A stretch of DNA of 32,242 nucleotides from CAYWGR01 sp964458015 (lineage in GTDB: Bacteria > Planctomycetota > Planctomycetia > Pirellulales > Thermoguttaceae), in the NCBI GenBank assembly GCA_964458015.1, contig CAYWGR010000048.1, positions 1-32,242 of the forward strand, read 5' to 3'. The first letter of the stretch is position 1; each line of letters begins with the position of its first letter. The notes beneath the pieces were generated by a model. That model was not told where the DNA came from and ran no database searches. It was given only the letters and a program-made list of their open reading frames with translations. A program made the translations under genes and the position numbers. Of the stretch, positions 1-6,639 are shown one piece after another.

Positions 1-62
1 GCGGGCCATCGCTTCGCTCGACCCGCCCTACGCTTTTCCCAAATTCAACAATGGAGTGGCCC
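1..62 (-). repeat. Copy A of a GC-rich hairpin-type element, cut by the window edge
   Basis: This stretch matches 4473-4536 almost base for base: GCGGGCCATCGCTTCGCT, then GACCCGCCCTA, then CTTTTCCCAAATTCAACAAT, ending in TGGCCC. Only one arm of the hairpin seen at 4424-4505 is inside the window; the other arm would lie before position 1. The element overlaps the 3' end of the radical SAM gene, whose stop codon (45-47) and last few codons are element sequence. Repeats of this kind are typically REP-like or MITE-like, but the family is not identified here. Confidence 0.75.
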
Positions 63-1487
63 TGCCACTTTGTTGTATTCTCTCTCAATCCCGCACCCGC
101 CGCCGCACAAGGGCAAATCCAGACAGCTCCAACAGTATTCCGGCAGACCGGCAGCCTTGGGGTCGATAACGCGGCTGCGAAAACGGCGGAACGACGAGCT
201 TTCCCAAATCCGTTCCCACGAATCGTGCAAGATATTTCCGACCGGCGCATAATATGATTGACACGGCAATACGTCGCCGTTCGGCTCGATGCAAATCGAG
301 TATTCACCGGCATTGCAGCGACGAGGGCCAAGCTCCAACTCGACCGGCGAAAGGCGGCAATACTCGGTCGGCGTGTACCATAAAAACCGCATCTTCAACT
401 CACGCGCCCGATCGCGCAACAATGCCAACACGGGAGCTAGCGATTCCGGCGTCATCGCATGGCCGGTCGTTCGACCTCCACCGGTGCGAATGATGCCGTT
501 CGCAGCAAACGTGCGCAGCCCCAAGCCGTGCAGAAACTCGACGAGTCGCCCTGCCCGATCGGCGTTTTGCCGCGTGAGCGTCGTATTCGTGATCGTATGC
601 AGACCAGCCGCCCGCGCGTTTTGAATACCCCGCACCGTTTCCTCGAACGAATCCGCGCCGGTCATCGCGTTATGTACCTCGGCCAGGTCCGATTCCAAGG
701 TAACTTGCACATGGTTCAGCCCCGCCTCTTGAAGCGATGCCGCAAACCGCGCATCGCTCAATCGCCGGCCATTCGTATTCAACCCTGCAATAAGCCCAAG
801 GCTGTCGGCCTTGCGGATCAAATCGGCAAGACTCTCGAACAGCGTCGGCTCGCCGCCGGTGAAGATTACATGGGGAATCCCGATGGCCGCAAGTCGCTCA
901 ATAACTCGGTTCCATTGCGAAATGTCGAGCATTGGCCCGGCGTTCTGCTCTAATTCGCGATTGCGATTTTCGCTGTAGCAATGAGGACAAGCATTATTGC
1001 AACCGTAGCGCAGCGCCAAGTCGGCCTTATAGGGGGCCGAAACCGGAATGCTGAACGGACTATGCCATTCCATTTCATGAAGGCCGCACGTCGCACAACC
1101 ATCGCCGGTCGCAAGATGTTCGACCATTGCGTGGATGCGCGCGGCTTGTCTGTGGGATTCCTCGCGTGAGACACCGCGAAAGTAGCGCCGCAGTTTCGCG
1201 GCCGCACGAGGGGCGGTCTCGCCTTGCAAAATCCAATGCACAAGCAACGCAGCTGTCGGATTCAGATGAATCACGTCGGTAACATCGACAAACAACACGC
1301 CCGAGCCGTCGGCGTGAATGCGCAGATGCAGGCGGCGTTTTTCGCCGGGCCGCTGGATGGAATACGTATGCAGGCCGGGCGAAACCGCCGGACGACCGCT
1401 CCAAACCGCATGAAAAGCCCCCAAATCCGTGCCCAATGCGTGGAGCATCCGTTGCGTCCAACGAACGGCACGGCCGGCGGTCACCAT
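45..1487 (-). CDS. Radical SAM/SPASM protein with N-terminal PqqD-like domain
   Basis: This 480-residue protein is probably an Fe-S radical enzyme that modifies a peptide or protein. Residues about 40-105 look like a PqqD-type peptide-binding domain (DVIHLNPTAALLV at 71-83). A CxxC pair (C131, C134) follows. The radical SAM site is C163, C167 and C170 (CNNACPHC), with a GGEP motif near 211-214. The C-terminal SPASM-like region has C391, C409, C452, C455, C461, C465 and C480, enough for auxiliary clusters. The ATG at 1487 overlaps the upstream gene's stop by 7 nt, so the two genes are probably translationally coupled. No precursor peptide is visible nearby, so the substrate is unknown. From memory, close relatives are common in planctomycetes; this is family knowledge, not a search. 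The last five residues and the stop come from repeat copy A. Confidence 0.9.
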   Translation of the reverse strand: MVTAGRAVRWTQRMLHALGTDLGAFHAVWSGRPAVSPGLHTYSIQRPGEKRRLHLRIHADGSGVLFVDVTDVIHLNPTAALLVHWILQGETAPRAAAKLRRYFRGVSREESHRQAARIHAMVEHLATGDGCATCGLHEMEWHSPFSIPVSAPYKADLALRYGCNNACPHCYSENRNRELEQNAGPMLDISQWNRVIERLAAIGIPHVIFTGGEPTLFESLADLIRKADSLGLIAGLNTNGRRLSDARFAASLQEAGLNHVQVTLESDLAEVHNAMTGADSFEETVRGIQNARAAGLHTITNTTLTRQNADRAGRLVEFLHGLGLRTFAANGIIRTGGGRTTGHAMTPESLAPVLALLRDRARELKMRFLWYTPTEYCRLSPVELELGPRRCNAGEYSICIEPNGDVLPCQSYYAPVGNILHDSWERIWESSSFRRFRSRVIDPKAAGLPEYCWSCLDLPLCGGGCGIEREYNKVAGPLHC

Positions 1488-1816
1488 TTAGGCTCCTCCT
1501 CGATCTGGTACGTCGCCCCGCAGTATTGGCAATTGACGAATACGCCGCCGGCGCGGACCGACACCGAATCCTTGCCGAGCGTACCGCCGCAAGATTTGCA
1601 GGTCAGTTGTTCCAACTTCACATCGCCCGAAAGGTCGATTTTTTGGACAATCGTCGTTTCCGACTTCTGCTGTAAAGCAAGCCAAATCAGCGCGCCGGCC
1701 GCCGCCAGCAAAACAACGCCTACCACAAGGCGCATCGGCTGTCCCTGAGCGCCCACGATAAACATCAGCCCCAGCGCCGCAAGCACGGCCGCCAGCGGAT
1801 AGGCGACAAGTTTCAT
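1481..1816 (-). CDS. Small membrane protein with C-terminal zinc ribbon
   Basis: The 111-residue product has two hydrophobic helices, about residues 4-22 and 30-48, then a basic/polar linker and a four-cysteine zinc ribbon (C73-x2-C76 and C96-x2-C99, each in a C-x-x-C-G context). A short helical hairpin in the membrane would put the ribbon in the cytoplasm, but orientation is inferred. The frame can be opened to 1849, but the ATG at 1816 has a GGGAG ribosome-binding site 6 nt upstream, whereas the upstream ATG does not and runs toward a degenerate repeat. Its stop overlaps the radical SAM start by 7 nt, so the two products are probably made together. The function is unknown; it could anchor or deliver substrate to the radical SAM partner. 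Confidence 0.8.
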   Translation of the reverse strand: MKLVAYPLAAVLAALGLMFIVGAQGQPMRLVVGVVLLAAAGALIWLALQQKSETTIVQKIDLSGDVKLEQLTCKSCGGTLGKDSVSVRAGGVFVNCQYCGATYQIEEEPKW

Positions 1817-1854
1817 GGCCGCTCCCGATGGGTTTTTGAATTTTTCCAAAACCT

Positions 1855-1897
1855 GTAGGGTGGGTCGAGCAAAGCAAACCCCACCATCCTACGCAAA
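1855..1897. repeat. Degenerate copy of the hairpin element
   Basis: GTAGGGTGGGTCGAGCAAAGC followed by ACCCCACCATCCTACG resembles the left arm of the hairpin element at 4424-4455 with several changes. It lies between the GH5 stop and the zinc-ribbon gene. The TAGGGTGGG and CCCACCATCCTA parts can pair with each other imperfectly. Confidence 0.5.
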
Positions 1898-1918
1898 ACC
1901 AGACAACCCGTAACTCTA

Positions 1919-2983
1919 TCAGAACTGTTGCAACAGCGATAGCATTTTACGGTCTAGCTTGTGACCGTGGAAGTCCTCATAGGCGACATCGGCGCGATTG
2001 CTGTCGATAATGCCGATCTCGCCGCGGAAATTCCACATGGCCCACCCCCAGCCGGCATCCTTCCACAACCCCAGAAAATCACGTGCCCAGGCCATGACCG
2101 CCTCGTGCGGAGTATATTTATAAGCTCCCCATTCGCCCACATGAACGCCCACGCCCTGGGCCTCCAGCTTTTTCCACGGCTCAATCCGATTCTTGAACAG
2201 CCATTGCCGGTCCACCGTATTGCCGCCTTCCTTCAAAGGCCAAGTCGGCACGGCCCACTTATCGCTGCCGGGCATCCACGATGCCTTGTAATGGCTGATT
2301 TGGATCGGATCGTAGCCGCGCGTGCTTTGGGCTATGCCCAAATCGGCCAGCTCGAACACCGGCACCGTGCCCCAGCGAATGCCGTCCGAAATCACCAGCC
2401 GATTCGGATCTACCTTCCGAATGGCCAGGGTTGCACGCCGGGCCACCTTCGCATAAACATCGGACTTCATGTCACCCGGTTCGTTCACCAAGTCAAAACT
2501 CAGCCGCTTCGACGAGATGCCGCGATAACGCTTGGCAAAATTCGCCCACTGGAAATCAAACTGCTTCTGTGCTTCCTCGTCGGTCCACAAACTCATCTTC
2601 TGCGGAAGTTGGGCAACCGTGTAGCCGGGCGCATGGTGCAAATTCAACGAAACGTGAACCCCATACTTCTTCCCGAATTCGACCGCTTGGTCGATCTCGG
2701 CCAATACCTTTTCCTTCAACTTGTACGGATCTTTGTCGTCGGTCCAGTTGCGATAATCCATCGGCAATCGGACGAAATCGAATCCCCATTCCGAAATCCA
2801 CTGGAAATCGGACTCGGCAAACGGTTCTTGCTTGTAGAATTTTTCAAGCAGATTGAATCCACGCCAACGCGGCATCTTGCGGGCAAACTGCGCGGCCTCG
2901 CTCTCGGCAGCCAAGACATGTTGGCCGGCCATCACGGCGGCGGCGCCCAAAGCGGTCGTCTTCAAAAAATCGCGGCGATGCAT
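1919..2983 (-). CDS. Tat-exported glycoside hydrolase family 5 (cellulase-like)
   Basis: The protein is 354 residues and most likely a retaining beta-glycosidase of the GH5 clan acting outside the cytoplasm on a beta-glucan or mannan; the substrate cannot be read from sequence. The N-terminus MHRRDFLKTTALGAAAVMAG is a Tat signal. The TIM barrel begins about residue 38 (RWRGFNLLE). Conserved sites are HH at 116-117, the acid/base in LVNEPG (E168) and the nucleophile in HVGEWG (E284). The open frame extends to 3091, but the start at 2983 has an AAAGGAT ribosome-binding site and gives the correct signal peptide, so it is preferred. It lies 175 bp downstream of galK on the same strand, separated by a repeat block, so co-transcription is uncertain. 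Confidence 0.9.
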   Translation of the reverse strand: MHRRDFLKTTALGAAAVMAGQHVLAAESEAAQFARKMPRWRGFNLLEKFYKQEPFAESDFQWISEWGFDFVRLPMDYRNWTDDKDPYKLKEKVLAEIDQAVEFGKKYGVHVSLNLHHAPGYTVAQLPQKMSLWTDEEAQKQFDFQWANFAKRYRGISSKRLSFDLVNEPGDMKSDVYAKVARRATLAIRKVDPNRLVISDGIRWGTVPVFELADLGIAQSTRGYDPIQISHYKASWMPGSDKWAVPTWPLKEGGNTVDRQWLFKNRIEPWKKLEAQGVGVHVGEWGAYKYTPHEAVMAWARDFLGLWKDAGWGWAMWNFRGEIGIIDSNRADVAYEDFHGHKLDRKMLSLLQQF

Positions 2984-3084
2984 CGTTAAGATCCTTTCCG
3001 GACGCCTCGCAGCGTCCATCGCAGGTATTGCTCCCGCCCAGGACAGCGGGAAGGTGGGAAAAACACAATGTATTCGCAGATATC

Positions 3085-3161
3085 GTCGCAAGCCGCAAGC
3101 GGCTCCTCTCTCTCCCCTCTCAACTAGCCACTAACCACTAGCCACTAGCCACTAATTCCTA
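3085..3161 (-). repeat. Heptamer array and palindrome abutting the galK stop
   Basis: Read along galK, the stop TAG (3161-3159) is followed by about five 7-nt units of consensus TGGNTAG: GAATTAG, TGGCTAG, TGGCTAG, TGGTTAG, TGGCTAG. A purine-rich spacer and the palindrome AGCCGCTTGCGGCT (3091-3104) follow. Because 7 is not a multiple of 3, the TAGs fall in all three frames within 21 nt. The same arrangement starts at the hisI stop. Confidence 0.85.
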
Positions 3162-4301
3162 ACCAACCACTTCCGCGCCATTCGTGGCACGGCACACATA
3201 AACGGCCGGTGTGTGTCCGGTTTTCTCTTGGTACGCAGCCGAAATGCATCGCACAAAATCGTCGGCTGCCTCGGCCCGAATCAAAGCCATGGCACAGCCG
3301 CCAAAGCCCGCGCCGGTCATGCGTGCGCCATAGCAGGCATGGTAGGCCGATGCACATTCGACCATCGTGTTCAGTGCATCGCTCGACACTTCATAATCAT
3401 CACGCAAGCTCACATGGCTTTGCTGCATCAGTTGCCCCAGGGCCACGGCATCGCTGCCGCGCATGGCCGCCGCGGCCTTCAAGGTTCGATCGTTTTCCGT
3501 AATGACATGCAACGCCCGCCGCCGTGTGACAGGGTCCAAACCGTCGGCCGATTTGCGGAATTGCTCGATCGTCACGTCACGCAACGCGGTCACGCCGAAG
3601 AATTTTGCGGCCGCCTCGCACTGCGAACGCCGTTCGTTGTAGGCCGAATCGACCAATCCGCGACGGGTCGAGGTGTCTAACACAACGACCGCAACGCCCG
3701 CCGGAAAAGGCACCGGCTGCGTATCGAGCGTGCGGCAATCGATCAGCAAGGCATGATCCGCCCGACCGGCCGCCGAAATCAGTTGATCCATGATGCCGCA
3801 ATTGACGCCTACCCAACGGTTTTCGGCCCGCTGACCCAACTTGGCCATCGCAGCGGCGTCCCAGGCAAGATCGCCCGCGGCGGCAAAAGCCCTGGCCGTG
3901 GCCATCTCCAACGCCGCCGAAGAAGACAACCCCGCGCCCAAGGGCACATCCCCCTGCATCACGCCTTCCCAACCCGTAAGCTGAAAACCCGCATCGGCCA
4001 AAGCCCAGGCCGTGCCCTTGATATATTCGATCCACCCCGACTTCTCATTCTGAAGATGGTCGAGCGAAAACTCGCCCGACTGTTGGTAGTCGATCGAATG
4101 AACCACCACGCGGCGATCTTCCCGCGGGCGAAGCGCTATCCATACCGCGCGATCAATTGCCAAAGGCAACACGAAGCCGTCGTTGTAGTCGGTATGTTCG
4201 CCGATCAAATTCACGCGCCCCGGCGCACGAATCACAAAACGCGGCGACTGGCCGAAGCGGCCGTTAAAATGCGATAGAATATCTTGCTTTTCAAGAGGCA
4301 T
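3159..4301 (-). CDS. galK: Galactokinase
   Basis: GalK phosphorylates alpha-D-galactose at C1 with ATP, the first committed step of the Leloir pathway, in the cytoplasm. The 380-residue length is normal for the family. Visible signatures are the galactokinase motif at 27-45 (APGRVNLIGEHTDYNDGFV, with R29 and E35), the GHMP ATP-binding loop PLGAGLSSSAA at 120-130, the catalytic Asp in CGIMDQL (D172) and the C-terminal MTGAGFGGCAMAL at 328-340. A TTG at 4355 would add 18 residues, but family members start near the ATG at 4301. There is no strong ribosome-binding site. No galT or galE is in the window. The stop codon TAG is the first element of a heptamer array. Confidence 0.97.
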   Translation of the reverse strand: MPLEKQDILSHFNGRFGQSPRFVIRAPGRVNLIGEHTDYNDGFVLPLAIDRAVWIALRPREDRRVVVHSIDYQQSGEFSLDHLQNEKSGWIEYIKGTAWALADAGFQLTGWEGVMQGDVPLGAGLSSSAALEMATARAFAAAGDLAWDAAAMAKLGQRAENRWVGVNCGIMDQLISAAGRADHALLIDCRTLDTQPVPFPAGVAVVVLDTSTRRGLVDSAYNERRSQCEAAAKFFGVTALRDVTIEQFRKSADGLDPVTRRRALHVITENDRTLKAAAAMRGSDAVALGQLMQQSHVSLRDDYEVSSDALNTMVECASAYHACYGARMTGAGFGGCAMALIRAEAADDFVRCISAAYQEKTGHTPAVYVCRATNGAEVVG

Positions 4302-4389
4302 GGCGGGATGGCAAATCGTTGATAGTTGAAAAAATAGGGCGAAATCAACAATCAACCATCATAAATCATCCCCGCGCGATCCTCAATCC

Positions 4390-4548
4390 CCCGCTCAGTC
4401 GTCCCAAGGCCGATCAGTTTTCAGTAGGGCGGGTCGAGCGAAGCGATGGCCCGCCTTGAATTCTTCGCAAAATGGCGGGCCATCGCTTCGCTTGACCCGC
4501 CCTACACTTTTCCCAAATTCAACAATTGATTGGCCCGCTCAGTCGTCC
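4390..4548. repeat. Long-hairpin element (copy B) between 15-bp direct repeats
   Basis: A 32-bp arm at 4424-4455 (GTAGGGCGGGTCGAGCGAAG...) pairs with 4474-4505 with one mismatch, leaving an 18-nt loop. The element is bracketed by identical 15-mers CCCGCTCAGTCGTCC at 4390-4404 and 4534-4548. The right copy is the natural 3' end of the regulator gene, including its stop codon, so the left copy looks like a duplication made on insertion or by slippage. The tail CTTTTCCCAAATTCAACAAT is shared with copy A at 32-51. On the minus strand it lies between the regulator and galK and could end or attenuate transcription. Confidence 0.8.
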
Positions 4549-4979
4549 TGATCGATGAATACGTCGGCCGTCAATCGCCGTTGGGCGGCAATGCCCAACT
4601 CGTTCAACCGGCGACGTTTGCCGACCGCATGCCAAGGACCGATTTCGGCCAACTCGGGCATGATCTCGGTAAGCTGCTCGATCATCGTTTGCGCCATCCG
4701 CCGAATCGATTCTTGCTTGGCCTGCTCACGGATGGCTAACACCGTCTTCATCAATCGCACAAGCTGCGAACGCTCTAACACCGGCGAAACCAGCGCGTCG
4801 CCCGCCTCGGTCAACAGTTCGGCAATCGGAACTTCCAGCGCCTTCTGCCAAGCGTACAACGTACTGAGCGGCAAATCGGCCGTTTCACACTCTTGCTGCC
4901 GAACCTGTTCAATCTCAACATTCATGCGTCGCGCCACGGTTCGCCGCGAAAGCCCCTGTTGCTGCCGAACCGCGGCCAA
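4539..4979 (-). CDS. XRE-type helix-turn-helix transcriptional regulator
   Basis: The product is about 146 residues. Residues 1-58 form a Cro/C1-like helix-turn-helix (QQQGLSRRTVARRMNVEIEQV, then DLPLSTLYAWQKALEVPI), followed by a mostly helical region (about 68-115) and a basic tail (KRRRLNELGIAAQRRL). It is probably a DNA-binding regulator with unknown targets. The start is unsettled: the nearest start codon is a TTG at 4979 with no clear ribosome-binding site, and the open frame continues upstream for more than 40 codons without an ATG or GTG. A perfect GGGGAGG lies upstream (about 5080-5086) with no start codon at the right distance. The 3' end is duplicated across the hairpin element. 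Confidence 0.75.
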   Translation of the reverse strand: MAAVRQQQGLSRRTVARRMNVEIEQVRQQECETADLPLSTLYAWQKALEVPIAELLTEAGDALVSPVLERSQLVRLMKTVLAIREQAKQESIRRMAQTMIEQLTEIMPELAEIGPWHAVGKRRRLNELGIAAQRRLTADVFIDQDD

Positions 4980-5456
4980 ACGTTGCAGCCGTCGCTGCTC
5001 GGCCGTGGGAACCGCAACCGTTGGAGAAACTGCGGATTTCTTCGTATCAAAGTGTGCAGTACTCTTTACGACAGCCTCCCCGGCTCCGACGAAAACGCAG
5101 AACCGGCGTGAATGGGATAGAAAAGAGAAGTGTATGAAAACGCACCCGGCTTTTGAGCTCGTTTCATGCTCATGGTGATAGCCGAACGTTTCTGGAGATC
5201 AGATCAATAATGCCCGGCGAGATAGAACCGAAAGAATCTGTTCCACTGCCTTACATCGATCAATCCGAGTTCCAAAGGGCGACGTCGCTTGCCCATCCCT
5301 CGAACGTCACCGTGATAAGAGCACCGCCGACACATTCGCCGGCAACGGTGACCGCGGCATCCTGAAGAGAAATTCATCCGCGCCCGCCGTCACCTGTCCA
5401 TGTTACACCACGAACAGGCGCGTGACAAGCTGAGGCGCTGTAAAAAAAACAAGAAA
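4980..5456. other. Intergenic region, no convincing gene
   Basis: The first 100 bases remain open in the regulator frame and may code for its true N-terminus. Short open frames on both strands here (for example 5153-5365 plus) have no recognisable motif or ribosome-binding site. Just beyond the glycosyltransferase stop, its strand has a run of eight T (complement of 5441-5448) without a clear stem. Confidence 0.5.
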
Positions 5457-5852
5457 CTATTCGTTGATTACGAAGTTTCTCAAACGGCCAAGATAGTTCG
5501 GACGTGCGGGCCGGCTCGACTCGGTCTTAAGCTTCGGACGACGTTCCAGAACCTGGAACTCGCCCTTGTCGTCTCGAACAACCACCACTTCCCCCTGACT
5601 CCGACTCAGCCCGGTCCGAAGAGCCGCTTCGCGACCCATCGACACGCCATGACTCATGACCCGAACTTGGGGATAATGCCGTGTAAGCTCCTGTGCAATC
5701 TCGCTCGTGGCGTCCGTCGAGCCGTCGTCAATAATCAACAACTCGAACCGCTCGATCGAATCGGCCAAAACATCAAGAAGATCATCCACGGTCGCGGCCA
5801 GCGTCGCCTGGGCATTATGTACCGGCAACAATACGGACAAAGAGCGTTGCAC
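5457..5852 (-). CDS. Short GT2-family glycosyltransferase, apparently lacking the C-terminal half
   Basis: The 131 residues begin as a family 2 GT-A fold: LSVLLPVHNAQATLAATVDDLL at 5-26, LLIIDDGSTDATSEI at 38-52 and GREAALRTGLSRSQGEVVVV at 73-92. After residue 92 the expected metal-binding DxD is replaced by RDDKGEFQ, and the chain ends within 40 residues, whereas catalytic GT2 proteins are usually well over 200 residues. The tail RPNYLGRLRNF resembles, from memory, the C-terminal end of longer planctomycete homologues, so an internal deletion is possible. The start is GTG with AAAGGAT 8 nt upstream. It may be inactive or a binding or accessory protein; it faces away from hisI. Confidence 0.7.
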   Translation of the reverse strand: MQRSLSVLLPVHNAQATLAATVDDLLDVLADSIERFELLIIDDGSTDATSEIAQELTRHYPQVRVMSHGVSMGREAALRTGLSRSQGEVVVVRDDKGEFQVLERRPKLKTESSRPARPNYLGRLRNFVINE

Positions 5853-6094
5853 GAACGGATCCTTTCAGGGTGGGTAGAAATTAATCACGCTGATAGTGAA
5901 CTTCGGACGTAACCCAAGCCTCTCTATAGAGAAGCTGAAAGTGGGCAATTTGTGCGATTCTTACGCATTGTAGGAGACACCCAATACCCTCGGGGGGTAC
6001 GCGCATTTACCCTCGCCCTACTAGCGGCATCGCCCCAGCCTGATTATGCTGGAGTTTCACTAATTATCGGATTGAACCCAAGAGAACTGCGGAA
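5853..6094. promoter_or_regulatory. Divergent intergenic region with a perfect 12-bp palindrome
   Basis: TCTCTATAGAGA at 5921-5932 is a perfect palindrome between the diverging glycosyltransferase and hisI genes, so it could be an operator. CCAGC/GCTGG (6034-6051) forms a second small hairpin nearer hisI. I could not assign a convincing -35/-10 pair. Confidence 0.3.
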
Positions 6095-6487
6095 ATGTCG
6101 GAAACAAACACCCTCGGCCCTGATTTCTCCCGTTGCGACGGACTCTTGCCCGCCATCGCCCAAGATGCCGCCACCGGTGATGTGCTCATGCTCGCCTACA
6201 TGAACGCCGAAAGCTACGCCGAAACCCTCGCCACCGGTCGTGCTGTTTATTACAGCCGAAGCCGTCAAAAATTGTGGCGAAAAGGCGAAGAAAGCGGCAA
6301 CGTCCAGCTTGTCCAATCTATTTTCATCGACTGCGATGCCGACACCATCTTGCTCCGCGTCGAACAGGTGGGCGGCGCCGCCTGCCACGAGGGGTATAAA
6401 AGCTGCTTCTTCCGACAAGTCACTCCCGAAGGACTCCAAGTCGTCGGCCAACGTGTTTTCGATCCCAAACAGGTCTATAAGAAATAG
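6095..6487 (+). CDS. hisI: Phosphoribosyl-AMP cyclohydrolase
   Basis: HisI opens the adenine ring of phosphoribosyl-AMP, the third step of histidine biosynthesis. The 130-residue length fits a stand-alone HisI without the HisE pyrophosphohydrolase fusion. Hallmarks are YYSRSRQKLWRKGEESGN at 52-69, the Mg site DCDAD at 79-83 and the Zn cysteines C97 (ACHEG) and C104 (KSCFF). The ATG at 6095 fits the family; the ribosome-binding site is weak. It sits 152 bp before hisG on the same strand, probably one transcription unit interrupted only by heptamer arrays. Its TAG stop is the first TAG of an array. Confidence 0.97.
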   Translation: MSETNTLGPDFSRCDGLLPAIAQDAATGDVLMLAYMNAESYAETLATGRAVYYSRSRQKLWRKGEESGNVQLVQSIFIDCDADTILLRVEQVGGAACHEGYKSCFFRQVTPEGLQVVGQRVFDPKQVYKK

Positions 6488-6634
6488 TGGCTAGTAACTA
6501 GTGGTTAGTGGATAGTGGATAGCTGAAAGCCGCTTGCGGCTTCGCCCCCTTCCCCCCAAGCTGACCGCTGAAAGCTGACCGCTGATCGCAAAAACTGAAA
6601 ACTGATAACTGAAAACTGATAACTGAAAACTCAA
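6485..6634 (+). repeat. hisI-hisG gap built of three heptamer arrays and a palindrome
   Basis: Starting at the hisI stop TAG, five 7-mers follow (TGGCTAG, TAACTAG, TGGTTAG, TGGATAG, TGGATAG), then the palindrome AAGCCGCTTGCGGCTT at 6527-6542, then a C-rich tract. Next come GCTGACC, GCTGAAA, GCTGACC, GCTGATC at 6560-6587 and six units of AACTGAA/AACTGAT/AACTCAA at 6593-6634, ending just before the hisG ATG. Nearly the whole 152-bp gap has period 7. Short heptanucleotide repeats (STRR) are known from cyanobacteria; a relationship is not implied. Confidence 0.85.
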
Positions 6635-6639
6635 GAAAC

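Noticed and set aside
1961..2989. 342-residue open frame antisense to the GH5 gene
   Set aside because: Covers the same bases as a protein with intact catalytic residues; no start signals or motifs.
4302..4355. Longer galactokinase from a TTG start
   Set aside because: The extra 18 residues have no counterpart in the family and the start codon is weak.
5400..5912. 170-residue plus-strand frame opposite the glycosyltransferase
   Set aside because: The minus strand carries the DDGSTD motif and a proper ribosome-binding site; the plus frame has neither.
3131..6634. CRISPR array, considered because of the regular short repeats
   Set aside because: Units are 7 nt without spacers and no cas genes are present.
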